Shown: positions 1 through 13,929, numbered from the stretch's first letter. The stretch is DNA of 64,000 bases from Sycobia sp. Sy_11 (GCA_018907035.1 JACCIC010000094.1:1547001-1611000); one strand, 5' to 3'. The notes: a model not told the origin generated them from the letters alone. Translations and numbers: made by a program.

Positions 1-792
1 GCACCCGTCAAACGTAATTGCAAGATAAAGATGAGTCCCGGCAGCGGTGTTTGGAAAAGCCTATGCGGAATTTGGTCACCTCCCCGCCCCCCTCCCAAGC
101 GAAGTTTCGGAAGGCGCGGCGTCGTCGTTTCGCTTAAAAGCTTCCCGGCATCGGTCTCCGAATGTCGTTTGCAGTCTCCCGCTCCGGAGATCCCGTATAG
201 TCGCCCCTATCCCCGTAACGAGAATCGCCGTCAACCCTTTTGTTACTTTGCCCTTCTCTCTCTCGCTCCCGTGCTCTTACCCACTTAATTTCTCTCGCTG
301 CACACCCTTTTCGATTTACTGTTTCCCCTTACTCGGCCATGGCATTAATTTAAAGGACTCATTAGGACGCACTTTCAGAGACATTTTTCAAGTCCGATAT
401 TTTCTGAAACATTTTTCCTTTAACAAGTATACGAAACGCAAAAAGAATTAGAATAAAATTAGAATAAAGTAAAAGTAGACTAGAAAAAAAAGTTATTGGT
501 AAATCTGTAAGTTAAAAATTTTCAACTTACTTTAATCTAATCGGATTCTGTTCAGGAGCGGAGCAACATAAAAATTTTAGGAGGTGTTCAGTTTGGTGCA
601 ATCTGTATTGATATATAAGAGATTCGCATTTATATAAATTTACGAAAATTTTATACAAGAAACAACTGAATATTATTTATTCATCAAGTTCAATTCCGAG
701 AGAACTTAAGCTTATTTATGCCATCAAAAATTATTAACCTAAGATTTTGGTTGAAATAAAATCTCTGCATAATCCGATGACGTTATTCATTC

Positions 793-802
<10 letters not shown>
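1..802. other. Gene-free flank, CpG-richer at its left end
   Basis: Bases 1-345 are richer in C, G and CpG than the sequence after them and contain pyrimidine-rich runs. The two overlapping open frames there have no recognisable protein and look like by-products of the composition. From about 400 on the DNA is AT-rich and I see no gene. Confidence 0.4.

Positions 803-855
<53 letters not shown>
803..855. repeat. (TA)n microsatellite, 53 bp
   Basis: Uninterrupted TA dinucleotides. This is one of thirteen TA tracts of similar length in the window. Confidence 0.95.
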
Positions 856-861
<6 letters not shown>

Positions 862-3800
862 CATAAAAATAACTGTAATGTTTCTGCTCTTTGAAAATTG
901 CCGCAGACAGCGCATAAAATCTACGCCTGCTTTTATATATATCAAAGCTGCACCTTTACTATATACATATATATAAACTCCCCCACGCGTATTATCATTT
1001 GCGGTTCGGCTAGATCTTGTTTATTGTTTAAATATATGGCCTCTTTCTCCGCGCGGGCGTACCGCCAAGGAGCTTAACGCGCTTATATCTATTATATTTA
1101 TACAACGCGGGGCTAATTTATAAAGTGCAATGTATATATGCGTCGTGTGTGTTCATATGCGTTCGAGGTAAGCATCATTTGCGACTCGAAGTCCCCCCCC
1201 CCCAATCTCCCTCACCCTCGTCCCATGAAAGAGGGCAATTTTTTCATACGTGGCAACACCGATGTTTTCTTATCGGTGCGACGACGGGTATATGTGGCGA
1301 TGTAGCGGCACTTTGAACGAGACCCGAGGGCTCGCGCGGCAGGGTGGATCCTTTGATTTGTTATGCGATTTCGCCACGTTTTTTTTTTTCAACGATCGAG
1401 CATACGATGTATTTAATCAATTTTTAGACTATTGAAGTATACGCCGCTATTATGCAGGCCGTTTTTATATAGATTTTCTGGTAATTTATTTTGAAATGCA
1501 ATCAAATTTGAAACTATAATTTCAATTTATTACGTTTCTCGATTTTAGTACGCTTCTGTTTTACTTAGATAACTTCCTGTACAATAGTTAAGCTAAACAT
1601 TCTCACGTTACATTTGCCGGGATCGAGGAGTTTCTTCGCTTCAAGTCAAATTCACGCGCAATAAAAGCATATCATGTTTATCAAATTTTAAAGTGAATAA
1701 ATAACAATGGTGTTTTAATTGCAAATCAGAGTCGTCGTTTACATCTATCACGGGCGATAATCCGAAACTTATGCAATTCATCGGAATAATGGATCAGACG
1801 CGGGACTGAGATTCTGGTTAAAGCTTTTGAGCTCGCGTAATCGTGCGCCTATTGACATTTGCTCCAAAACGAAAGTGCTTTTACTTCGGGGCACTGTCGT
1901 CCGTCGTTGCCCGAGGCCTGCATCGTTGAAAATTACAAAGTGCATGCCTCGAAATCTTTCATAAACTGTGCATTCCGTCCTAAAACGAGTGCTATATGCT
2001 GAAACTATTATAAAAATACGAAACGAGCATGATCCGGGAGCAAGTAAGCGAAAAAGAAAAAACGTAAAAGTTTTGAAAGAAAAATCAATCTTCCGATCCG
2101 AATTTTAGTCAAAATACAAATATTATCTCATCAACGATCAAGGGTATGTAAAAATAAATATAAATTTATGAAAAATCCCGATCGGATGAATCGAGAATTG
2201 CGCACGATATAATTGCCCGTGTCATATGCGTATATAAGTCTGGATTTAGATTATATATATATAGATAATTCAGATTACTAGATCATTCGGTTACGGTCAT
2301 AAAGCTATATTGGGGGTTTCGGCTTTACGATGCGAATGGTTAAGAGAGTTAAATCATCGCCTTGAATTTACGATTAAAACGAAAACAGTTATATGGTTTA
2401 TTCAAAATTTATATTTAAAGCGGCTTTTGTAGATATTAATAGTTATATTATATAAATAAAGCGCACGCGGTTAATTGAATAATCTACCGTAAATTATTAA
2501 AAAGAAAATATTTATATTAATATTCTCGAAGAATCACACGGGATCCATACAAGGAGGTGATAAAATTTAAATCATTTCGAAAGTAAGTCTCAATCGATAA
2601 AATTTCAAATCGCGTTTATCTGTTTCACAGTAAAAATTGGCAAATGAGTATACAGAGGTTAATTTTTTAAATATACCTAAGTTTCATAAAAATTCTGTAA
2701 AGAATGTGAAGCACGAACAATTATTGAAAAGTATAAGAAAATATATAAACAACGTATACGTGGACAATGCAGTTTCATTGCAGATCAAAAGCTCGCCCTC
2801 CTCCATCCCAATGCCATCGTTATAATGATTTTTAGAGCAAAGTAAAACTGTTACGTCGGTGATACTCGTCGCTCAAAATTATTGTGCTGATATTTTTGTC
2901 GGAAATCGAGAAAGTGGCTACATTTATCATTTTTTCTGGTGAATGGGTTTCTATGATGTTTTTGGGTGGAGGCGCACGAGCGTTGCTTAAATTATATAAT
3001 CTGGAAATGAATATTTTTCAAATCTATACCATGAAATGAGAAAAGGGAGAGAATTTAATTTATTCTTAAATGATGATTTTCTGTTAGACGCGTGGATATA
3101 CAATATTCGATCACACAATTTGATGCAATATTATCTTTTAACTCAAAAGACTCGGTCATATAAACCGAGTCCTTTTTTAATACAGATATCAGAAATTCTT
3201 CCCCACTGAACGTTACTTTACGGTCATAAAATTATTGCTAAATGTTATTCAACTGTTACTAATTTATTCCACCGGCTGCCTTACGGATTGGAATCAGTTC
3301 GACTAATGAAAGTGTAACTGACGACTCATTAGAAATAAATAGATACTTCATTGTACTGCATGGAGACGAAATTTTTCTATGAAATTATCAAAAGTCATGA
3401 ACTTTTTACGACAAAGTCTAATAATTTAATAACAGACTTGTATTAATGAAATTTTTCTAAAATCTTCATTTTTTATGCGAATCGCTGTTATATACTATTT
3501 AATTAATTACAAAAATGGTGGCTAAGTTTTTAATTTCTTTTTAAAACTAAATCATTCAAAAGTAAACGATTAATATGCATAAGTTTAAATTTTGACATGA
3601 TACCCTATTATAAAGAAAATGCTATATATATCATAAATATTCAGAAACGTTTATAAATATACTTGGGTCGACATATAGAATAAATAATCTTTATTTTGTC
3701 GCTTACGGATAAAGAGGAAGCCACCTAACGTATCGTTAAGATAAATAAAAAGGTGTAAAAGGATCTTTACACGTTAACCTCAATCAATATTTATCTATAA

Positions 3801-6800
3801 ACGTCATATACACGGATTACTATATCCTACATCGTATTCGTATAGAATATATCGAAATTTGTTGGATAGTTTCATAACAATTTATAGAAATATTTTATAT
3901 TAGCATATATGAAGAAATACAAGTTATAAAGTTTTATTACACTTTTTTAGAAGTTTCTTTATGAAATCTATAAAATTCCTTGGAGCCACTACGAAGAGCT
4001 TCACACTACAGCAAAGAATTTGTTTTTCATACTTACAGTCTGTTACACCATTAATATAGTTTCTGCCTAAAATAATTAAACTTTTTGTAATTCTTCCTAA
4101 ACACTTCTCTCCAGGTGAGAATATTTTAGTAAGATTATTTAGGCAATTAAAATGTTTTCAAGCAGTGCAAATGTCTATATTGGCATAAAATGGTCAGATT
4201 GTAATGGTCGGTTGTGCAGTATTCTTGACGTGTTTACACGATCTGGAATCTTAATTTTTATTCTTGATTTGTGAATTTTGATATTTTCCGCTGGCACTTT
4301 TAAGAAACTTGTCATCGTATGTGCTATCATCAGATAACATCTTCAGGTTCAACTATACGTTCGATAATTGCCTTTTCAGTAGATTAAGTAAAGTATAATG
4401 ATGGAATCCCACGAATTATCGTATTTAAATCCTAGTTATCTCAGATAAGCTTTACTTTTCAATGTTTAAATTCAAGACTTCCCAATTATTACAAAAACAC
4501 CTTAAACGATCAGAAATGCCATTTGCAGGATCATCTATCATTTTCTGTGACAATTCTTCTTTTAACATTTCTTAAATATTACATTCCATTGCGAACTGTA
4601 TAGATGATCCACGTTATCAAGTTCGATGGTCGCGCAGTGTCGGCAAATTTTTTCATCGGTCTTAAACAATCCTATTATAATGATAAACAGACTGTTCTTG
4701 GTTATAATCATCTCGAAAGAATCTAAAGATCTGAAATATCAAATTTATTATGACTATAGATACACTGAAAAAAGAATATTGTTGGTAAAGAATATTATGA
4801 CTGCTCCCTCCACCAATTTATCTATCCATATTCCATCGATTAGAATCAAATGCTTCGAGCCGATTCAGCTCATAATGGAGCGGGAAGATTATTATGGGTA
4901 CTTGTTCAAAATGGAATAAAAGGGCTTTGAAATATTTAATTCTTAAAAAAAAAAATTAACTTTTTTCGTTAGTTGCAAGGAATCCAATTTCATTCCGGGA
5001 CATATTGATAATAAATTTCAGGATAAACAATTTTATCCGGATTTTATAAAGAAGGAGTTGGGGTATGATATAAATAATTTCATCATTACAATATTAGTAT
5101 TATATATATTATCTCCTCCGAAAGAGGAGACAAAACGACTCGAAGTGTTGAACTCAACTGGATGGATTATCATCGAATTAATTCCTAAATATACATTCAT
5201 CTGTAAGGGCGACTTTTAAGGTATTCTTCATTTGAATATTAATGTTTTAATTAAAATCAGGTTTTGACGTATTTTCGCTTCAAAAAAATATATCTTCTTA
5301 CAACTGCATTTAACCATTTCTCTGATGCATTTAATTATTTTCTCGCAGTTCAAAGAAAAGTATCTATTAATACGTATAATTCCTATTTTGAGATACATTT
5401 CTGTTCGAGATTCTAAAAAAGGAATAAAAACAGACATGTGTAAGTTCGATGGTACAAAGACAAGTAATGAGAATCAGCGATATGGCGAGCCAGCCGTTCG
5501 TCTCTTTAAAATTATGAGGGCAATGGCGTTGAGTAAGGGCTAATCTTTGATCTTGAGAACGCGGAGTGAAATACAGTATAAAGTTATTAAATTATTGTAT
5601 TGGGAAACGCAACAGAGTTTGACTTTAATGATGCTGGAAATGATAGATGAAGAGGGATGTAGTAAAATAAATACAGAGCTATACGAGCTTTTAAACTTTT
5701 GAACAATCTTGTAAAGGCATTCGAGTATACCTTCAGAAAATAAAGGCGCCATCTAAAAATTCAAAAATACAATTGATTTTGCTTTTTAAGTAAATCTTAA
5801 AATGTTATTTCTCTTATATGGGATTCTTACCTGACGTAGGATTTAAAGGCTTTTTTCTCAGAAAAAATTAGGACACGCGCGTATAAAAATTTAATTTTAT
5901 TTTTAAGATGTACTAGTTCCATTCTGAACTTGCGAACATCATTAATGCATAATATTACTTTTAGTCGTTGGTCAAATATCGTATTTTTATTTTAGGGGAA
6001 GAATTCTTTTTTTTATCACGAATAGAAGGAATTCTTGTATTAAATTCCAATTGCTCTAACTTGAAAATAAGCTTGCTAAACTTCCGCAATATATGCGGAG
6101 AGCTTTAACCTAATATTATTTACAAGTTACAAACATTTCAGGATGATATATAGCTTTGTAGATTATACAGAAAAATTATACAAATAAAATAGTAAGTGTG
6201 TGCAAGTTTATCTGGTTCAGAATGTCTATTATCAATAGTTTACGTCATGCAAGATGATAAAGAAAAGCTGTTCAATAAGAGAATTGTTTTTACCAGCTAG
6301 TACATTTGGTAACTAAAACCATAAAAGTACTTTTTCTAATACAAAACGAACCAGTTTTTTTAATCCCACAAGAATTATAAGCAAGTGAAACAACATTGCA
6401 TCATTTTAAAATATAACAGGATATGGGCTCAATCATAAATTCGCAGTATGAAAACCTATTCGTCAGAGTTTGTTAATTACAGACTTTAGAGTTGAGGAGT
6501 TTGGGAGACTAAGTTTGGGAGGACCAGAAGAGGTACATATGCATTCATTAAAGCCTTTAAATCATGCGATATAATAATGTTATGATCTGAACAATGTATA
6601 TTCTCCATGTGTTTCTGATGATTTTCTGATTGAGCTGAAATCGCCCTTTGCATGGATCGATCCCCTTTTTTGATCCGACAGTGAAATTTCAAATGCACCC
6701 TAGTAAATTTATAAAAATTTTAGCAACTATTATATTAAACTTAGAAGCGTGGATAACATCAGTTTTGCTTTTCGATGGCAGAAGATGAATGAAAGGCCGA

Positions 6801-7626
6801 GGCTTCCTTCAGATCGCTAGAGCGAAGGGTTGAGAAACTCGGGTACGCGACAGAGAAAACGAATACAGATTGTACGGAAAAATCAGAAAATCGATATGCA
6901 CGAGAAGCTTCGCAGGATGACACATATATCTATAGTCGTTGAGATATTCACTGCTCGAGATCTCATTATTTTTCTCGATATCGATTCGAATCCCGGTGCT
7001 CCCTTTTACTTTTTCAACGCTAACAACTTGTTACACATATATAGATTGTACTTTCGTATGTATATATTAGGTTTATTGGAAAAACGGTTTTTCGTTTTAA
7101 TTTTGGTCGCGAATTTCATATACATCTATTTTTCGGCCCTAACAATAAAAATTCTTTAGTTGTTTTTTTTTTTTTGTATTTAATACAAATTCATTTTTTC
7201 CCTTCACAATATGCCGAATTCTCTCTTTTTCTTAAAGCATTTACAGATTTTTTTAGGATTTTTTTTTTAGAATTTTTGATTATTTTACTCTTTTTAATTA
7301 TTCCAAAATTTCCTTTCAATTCAGACTGCAAAAGTTAATGTATATATACCCGCATCAATGTACGTCTGAACTTTTTGGTATATACGCGCAACGAACTCAC
7401 GCCCCACCCACGGGAGTGGGAGGGGTGACTTTCTCGCGATCTTTCTCTCGTAACGATGGGGCTTTGTTTTAAATTTGCGCCGAAAAGTCAAACAATTATA
7501 AGCCCTCGGGATACCCCCCGATCCTCAAACAGTCCTCCTTCTTCCTCTCGTATACTAGACGTCTACAAGCTCGCCGCTTCGTTCGCGGCCCATCGGTCCT
7601 ACCCGGAAGTACAAAGTAAATTCTCC
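856..7626. other. AT-rich gene-free stretch
   Basis: No ORF here resembles a known protein. A moderately CpG-rich patch lies at about 1000-1340. Two short perfect hairpins are present: GACTCGGT/ACCGAGTC at 3149-3171, followed by T residues, and TCTCCTC/GAGGAGA at 5112-5130. The minus strand at about 3921-4157 has an open run of about 77 codons without an ATG and with protein-like composition, which I cannot assign. The rest looks like intron or intergenic DNA. Confidence 0.4.
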
Positions 7627-7631
7627 CTCCC

Positions 7632-7686
<55 letters not shown>
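7627..7686. repeat. (CT)n microsatellite, about 60 bp
   Basis: A CT run with two interruptions at its left end. It causes a serine/leucine-only tail in the overlapping open frame at 7456-7722, which is therefore not a gene. Confidence 0.95.
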
Positions 7687-7690
<4 letters not shown>

Positions 7691-7754
7691 CTCCTCTTAT
7701 AAACTTATATTATATCCTCTAAAGTTAAAATTCTGATCTCGAGTGTGTTCATTC

Positions 7755-7789
7755 ATTTCAGAACATCATTACCAATGATGTTCTGAAAT
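7755..7789. repeat. Perfect 16-bp inverted repeat with 3-base loop
   Basis: ATTTCAGAACATCATT (7755-7770) is followed by ACC and then by its exact reverse complement (7774-7789). The hairpin is directly followed by short TA and ATG microsatellites. It is too short for a typical animal pre-miRNA; it could be a cruciform or the relic of a fold-back repeat. Confidence 0.9.
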
Positions 7790-7800
7790 ATATATATATA

Positions 7801-7833
7801 ATGATGATGATAATGATGATGATAATGATGATG
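7801..7833. repeat. (ATG/ATA)n trinucleotide repeat
   Basis: ATGATGATGATA-type units repeat for 33 bp immediately after the perfect hairpin and a short TA run. Confidence 0.9.
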
Positions 7834-7932
7834 AAATTTATGGTGAAGCGCGGGCTTATTGAAATGTAAAGCATGTATGGCTGCTCTGCTTTCGTTTTGG
7901 AGGCTCAGCTTTAGGCGCGTTTAGTCTCAGTA

Positions 7933-7933
<1 letters not shown>

Positions 7934-7983
<50 letters not shown>
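7934..7983. repeat. (TA)n microsatellite, 50 bp
   Basis: Uninterrupted TA dinucleotides. Confidence 0.95.
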
Positions 7984-7984
<1 letters not shown>

Positions 7985-8302
7985 CTTTCACAAATATCAG
8001 AGAATTCGCTTCATATACATACGACCGCGTTTATATACCAGCCAACGAGTTCCGCTGTGGATGGATCAGATTTTATTATATCGTTAATAGAAAAAAAAAA
8101 ATAAAAAAACGAACGTTGAAAATAGATATTTTTTCTTTCGTGTTCGTTGCGCGCTCGCAAGCATTGAAGATCCATATTGCGCAACGAATACGGACGACGA
8201 GTCCGCATCGCTTGAAATTACCGAAAGCCTATTTAATGCAAGCTAAAACTTCAGACTTTCGGAACGCTCGGAACAGTTCGTAACGAAACGCTATTTACAA
8301 TG

Positions 8303-8303
<1 letters not shown>

Positions 8304-8350
<47 letters not shown>
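8304..8350. repeat. (TA)n microsatellite, 47 bp
   Basis: Uninterrupted TA dinucleotides. Confidence 0.95.
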
Positions 8351-8353
<3 letters not shown>

Positions 8354-8680
8354 ATTTATCGACGCATACGGCGAACATCAAAGTCTACTCTAAAGTTCGA
8401 GCTTTCACTTCATTGGGATTGTTCAATTATAGATATACAAAAGTAAAATATATTGCTCTATACGTATAGATCTCCGATGATAATCAAAAGATGAAAATCT
8501 ATATATCTCGCTTCAACCTTTTTAAATTCCAGTTCTGCTTTTATGCGCTATTGTGCAATGAACGAAAAAACCAAGTATACCGAACGCATTAAATTTTTTC
8601 TCGATTCCACTGTGGAATTCTAGATTGCCAACATTGCGCAATCTCTCTCTCCCCTTTTTTTTAACTCACACTCTCCCGCC

Positions 8681-8681
<1 letters not shown>

Positions 8682-8710
<29 letters not shown>
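8682..8710. repeat. (CT)n microsatellite, 29 bp
   Basis: A CT tract in a generally pyrimidine-rich + strand context (8640-8760), just upstream of the CpG-rich island at 8.85 kb. Confidence 0.9.
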
Positions 8711-8712
<2 letters not shown>

Positions 8713-8849
8713 ATTTTCCAAAAATTTGTATAAAGAATTGCACAGCTATCTATCTCTCTCAGTACGTAACATACCCCACTATTATGTATATATACCTGCA
8801 TACACGCCAAACCGCTCGTCAGTATTCGTAAACATATATACGTGTATAC

Positions 8850-9190
8850 AAGCGAGCGCGCGATCGCTCCTCCACTGCTTGACAAATCGATTAATTTGCG
8901 GAGTATGGATAACGAACAATGCGCGACTCTCGCGCGCGACGAACGAGCGGCGAGCGCCGGCGACGAAAAGCCCCGGTGGGAGGGTGGAAATTTTAGAGAT
9001 GGGAGGGACGGACGGACGGGCGATAATCGCGATCAGCGTCGGCGAAGCGTTAATTGCGATAGAGCGCGCGGGCCGATGACGGGCTCTGTTGTACCTAATC
9101 CATTCGAACGCGGACTTAGCGCGGGCGCGAGAGGTGCAATTGTCAAGGGAAGTATCCAGCGCCTCTTGGAGGGCGCTGCTATACGTGAAT
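8850..9190. promoter_or_regulatory. CpG-rich island, possible regulatory region
   Basis: A sharply bounded GC- and CpG-rich block in AT-rich DNA, with many GCGCG and CGGACGG-type words. It holds overlapping open frames of about 115 codons in two frames. I recognise no protein in either, and open frames are expected here because stop codons are AT-rich. CAGCGCC (9157-9163) and GGCGCTG (9172-9178) form a short hairpin. An unmethylated regulatory island or a non-coding first exon are both possible; neither is shown. Confidence 0.3.
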
Positions 9191-9271
9191 AGATATGGTC
9201 GACGCGAATTGACGTATAATGCAGAAATTAAAGAGAGTCATTTTTTATTATTATTATTTTTTTTTTTTTAA

Positions 9272-11906
9272 ATAAAAATAGTAGATTTTAGATAGTCCCT
9301 TTCCTGCTAATGTAATTTATCTTTAAGTGACGCTGCTCCCAAATAAATTAACTATTATTATATACATATTATAATTATAATTAAAAACGTTTTCACGTAC
9401 GAACAATTCATTAATTAATAAAACGCACCAGTCTTTTCTTTCTGCTCATATTATTTTCTCTTTCATTCTTTGCAACATTTACTGAATTGGAGCAGCGTCA
9501 TTTTTAGCATTTCTGATCTGGGCACGAACGTCTTCGATAAATATCGTTAAAATATACAGCTAATTTTATTTTATTTTTGGTTTCAGATTAAGCATATTGC
9601 CCGAAATATGTCGCTTTAGTTAACTGGAAAATGTTAGTCATTTGCATCGATGCGTGCACTAAACAAACAAACATAGCTGCTTATTATCACCGTTGATGTC
9701 TAATATCCTCATTCTCTTCACGTTTGTCCCATTCGTCTCACGCACTCATCTTCACGTTTCTCCGCTAAATCAATGATATTAAATCAATTGACCCGACGAA
9801 TTTGAACAGCTCGATGCGCCAAAATACGCTGGAAACTTAAATTAGTATTGACATTTTTTTAGAAATGCAGTTATACTTACACAACCACTTCTTCTCATCT
9901 TATCTTTTCGATGTTATGAAGATAGTTACATTCTAATTCTTTCGGCATGTTAAATTCTTAATGTCTTATCCTTTGATTATAGACAATTGAGTAATATTCT
10001 CCTTTATTCGTGACGAAATTGACAATTATTACCGATGTAAAGAAGACGTTTTACTTAGCCGACGTGTCAGTCATGTTTATTAGTTCATCTCTACCTCGCT
10101 CCCGACGGTGGCGCCTAGAATATTTAAGTTTCCAATATATATATAATATACTCGGCACTTGTATAAAACGAAGGCCTTCGCGGGAGAAAAGCATGGTAAT
10201 AGAGTCGTACTTGGGCGATGTCGATGTTAAAGTCAAAGGAATATCGGAATGCAAGACGAGTACTCAGGCGACAAGGCGGAATTTGGAAATATCACCAAAG
10301 CTTTTCCTGTTTACAATGGGATATGCGCACCTTGACATTATCCCGATTTCAATTTTTAAGACTGATATGCGGTCTACAGAAAATTCGACATCAATCTATT
10401 AGAATTAGTCATTTCGTGGAATCTTCGTGATTTTCATTATAATAAATAAATGTACCGTTATTTGGCGTGATTTTATTGGCTGTAGTAAATGCATCACAAT
10501 ACATAAAAACGTACTTTTCCTTTCTTTAATATAACGAAATACAGTTTTCGAAAGACGATTAATTTTATTTTCAACTTTAGTTATATATTTTATCATTTCG
10601 TTAAAGATAACTTATATTTTATATATTATAATTAATTACTTCTTTCTTGTTAATTTTAGAGCTAACGAAAGACCTACGAAAGATCTACGAGCATTTAAAA
10701 AAAAAGCATTTTTTTTATTCCTTTATAAAAACCTTCGTAAATATTTTTTTTACACTAATCGCATTGTTTCGATCGAATAAAAGAAAATTTTATGATTTCT
10801 GCTTCTAGGTCTAAATAAGGCCTCATAGTTAGGTAAAAGGGCATTGATTCGATAAGTATTGAATACGGATTCTGAATTTTTTTCCGAATATAATACAAAA
10901 CGAAATTGCTGCCTTAATAACTCTAATTTTTTCTCTCCCATTTTTATCGAATAACTGATGCGCGCTATTTTCTTAAAATGTCGTCTATATATAGATTAAA
11001 CTATTTAAATTTATAGATAAGCTATAAACTATACGTATACTAGTATACTAGTATACATATAGATAATTGCAATTCTCAAAAAGGTGTATTTTTAACTTAT
11101 ATTAAGCGATTGAAATTGCCTATTAAGTTTTTTTTTAAGAATATGCGAAAGGCGTTATGCGAATGAAACTCTGCTGATATTCGACAACGAGATAATAAAC
11201 GATAATACACTCTCTAATGTCATTATTTTTACTGGATTCCAGCCCGTGTCGAAATTAAATGCCATCAAAAAATTGATAATCTTGCCAATATTAAAGCCTC
11301 TCATTCCGCCATCACTGTAATTCTTATAAAATTCCATACGCCGACCTATAAAGGCAGATACACAAAAATAAAGGAAGCAAACGCGATCATTAAATTCGAA
11401 ATTATCTTACTAAAATTACTACAGAAATACGCGTTGTACTACGTGTTGTGAACCGATGTTATTTTTATAATTTTTTTCTAAGAAATTCGACATTATTTTT
11501 GTTATACGATTTTATCAACCTTGTCCGTTTATATCGTTATTCTAATTTTACTCGAATGTCAACAAATAAAAGAAATAAATTAAATTTTAATTATCTTTCG
11601 ATTAATTAACAACAGAATCAGCTAATTTTCTATATACCTCGTTGGGCTTTCAATAAAAAGTCATACAACATATTTTTAATACGGCCTATGAATTTAGAGC
11701 AACCCAAAGTTTTCAATTTTTTATCCGCGGATATTTTTATTTTTTACTTTTTACCATACTATGAAAATTTACAGAATGGAAATTCGTCATGTTCGTTGCA
11801 CTTGCAAAGTATTGTGCATGTGTGTGAGTGTGTTTAAAAAATTCGCCGGTTATATACATATATTTCAGGATGTATATAAATTATTGGAAATACCCCCGTT
11901 CGCCTC
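9272..11906. other. AT-rich gene-free stretch
   Basis: The longest open frame is 130 codons (10010-10402, +). It has no recognisable domain and no clear splice or codon signal. I see no other structure. Confidence 0.35.
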
Positions 11907-11929
11907 GTGACTTTTATTAAACTTTTATA

Positions 11930-12110
11930 CACCGCGAAACGAGCAAATCAGGGAAAGACACATCGAGGACCCGACGATTCATCGAGCCGTGCCCGCGCGT
12001 CCTTACGCACTTTTACCATTTACGCGAGCCTTCGCGGAATCGAGCGCGTCGCCGCGCGAACGCTCAACGAGTGCGAGAAGAAGGGTCTTTCAAGGGAGAA
12101 GCTGTCTTGG
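11930..12110. other. CpG-rich patch
   Basis: A block of CGCG-rich sequence followed by an AAATA-type A-rich repeat at about 12131-12165. The open frame across it (11907-12200) ends in a lysine/asparagine run coded by that repeat, so I do not call it a gene. Confidence 0.3.
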
Positions 12111-12843
12111 AATTCGTGCAGAAAGAGGCATAAAAATAAGAATAAAAATAAAAATAAAAATCAAATAAACAAAAAATCGAAGAAAAAAAGGAGACTTTGA
12201 TGCGACTTTGAATGACACGAGCACCAGCCTCGGACGAGGTTATTACGAGGAGAGAACGGAAAATCGATCGTACTGTACGGCCAAGTTTCCGCGCGCGCCT
12301 ATGTTTTCAAGTCTACTGATGTTATATAATAATTCCGAGAATCTCTGCTGTATATATATACGGCATCTCTATAAGCTCACGGCGCGGGTTCGGGATTGAG
12401 CTGCGGGAGGGAAAATCAAAATTACATTCAAAGCAAAGTCCAAATATAATAAATTTATTCCATAATTTGGGTATTAAATGTCTGTGGGTTAAAATTGAAA
12501 AAGTGAATTTTCTAAAATGCATATCCGATACGCGATCATTCTTAATGTCGTATTAATACAAATTAGAAAGTTATACACACCATATTATTTCTTTCTATCA
12601 GATACTCGATGCTTAAAGGCAGGCTGCACCTTTTATTATACCTATATATATAATTTAAAGCGAAGCTTATACAAGAGCGAAGACATTTCGACTGCAACTT
12701 CCCATGCGGCTCCAGGGAAGGATGAATCTTTTAAAAATGGTCGGGGAGTCGCCTAGTCTTATATGACTAATCCACTCTCGTCCTCTCCTCGTCACACGAA
12801 ATTCTCAAGCCCGTACCTGATCGTGAATCATTGCGCAGGTCCA

Positions 12844-12847
<4 letters not shown>

Positions 12848-12875
<28 letters not shown>
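12848..12875. repeat. (GA)n microsatellite
   Basis: Uninterrupted GA dinucleotides, 28 bp. Confidence 0.9.
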
Positions 12876-13742
12876 CCACGGACGAGACGAAGCCATCGAC
12901 GTTTATTATTACATATATAAAATTCATCGGAAATCTTAATAATGAAGCGACTACGCAGGTAAAACGTGTTAAAAAGCGAATTGATAGAGTAGCAGGGAGT
13001 GAAATTTTATATTTGCAGATTCGTATGAATAGATTGAGCAAATTTAACTTTCACTATTATACGGACAGATAAAAAATTATCGAGTAAAATAAATTTACAA
13101 AGACTGAATTGGGTGATTCTGATAATTCAACGCTTCAGTATACGTAAGACAGAAAATTTGAAATTATCTTATTTAAAAACTAATATATGGTATAAGCACT
13201 AGTATGAAGGAAAGAATTCTGAAATTCTTTACGTTTTATTTCGTTTTTCGATAGGCGATCATAATGTAAAGGAGTGGATTTTTGCGTTGGACATAAATAT
13301 TTATTTCACACTATTAATTTTAGCAATTTTATTTTCAGTATAATTACATAAAAAATCTGGATTACTCCAAAATTAAAAAAAAAAAAAAATTAAAAATGAC
13401 TACCAGACAGTCTTTTTCCGTGATTTTTACTATATGTTGAACTGAGCTAATAATTCACAAATGTGTATTATAAAGGCTGATAACAATTGTATTATAACAT
13501 AGCCAAATAAAATACATCTTAAATTTGCAATTATAAATATTTCAATTATCTCTGATTCATTCGAGTGCAAAGTTTAAATAAACAGTTTTCGCCTATTCGG
13601 ATGTTAACGGATTCAAGGCTAGTTAAAGTTCTTTGATTTGACTTCTGTCACAGACGCATAATTACACATTCGCAAGTCCACGCGCGCATGCATACGCTAT
13701 TTCTGAAAATTCGCAATTATTCGATCGGCAAAAGCAAAGAGC

Positions 13743-13744
<2 letters not shown>
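12876..13744. other. AT-rich gene-free stretch
   Basis: No coding or structural signal seen apart from an A-run at about 13376-13390. Confidence 0.35.

Positions 13745-13796
<52 letters not shown>
13745..13796. repeat. (TA)n microsatellite, 52 bp
   Basis: Uninterrupted TA dinucleotides. Confidence 0.95.
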
Positions 13797-13798
<2 letters not shown>

Positions 13799-13929
13799 GC
13801 AGTCCGATTGGCTTCGGTTGTAAGCCATCTATAAACGCCATTTAAATTAAAAAGATAAAAAACAAAGAATAAATAAAATTAAAAAAAATAACAATAAAAC
13901 TGGAGCACAGCGAGGGATATAAAGTTAAT

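Noticed and set aside
6984..7000. GATTCGAATCCCGG, a B-box-like sequence
   Set aside because: No A box or matching acceptor stem at tRNA distance upstream, so no tRNA gene was called.
10010..10402. 130-codon + strand open frame
   Set aside because: No domain, and composition like surrounding non-coding DNA; overlapping open frames on both strands are of similar quality.
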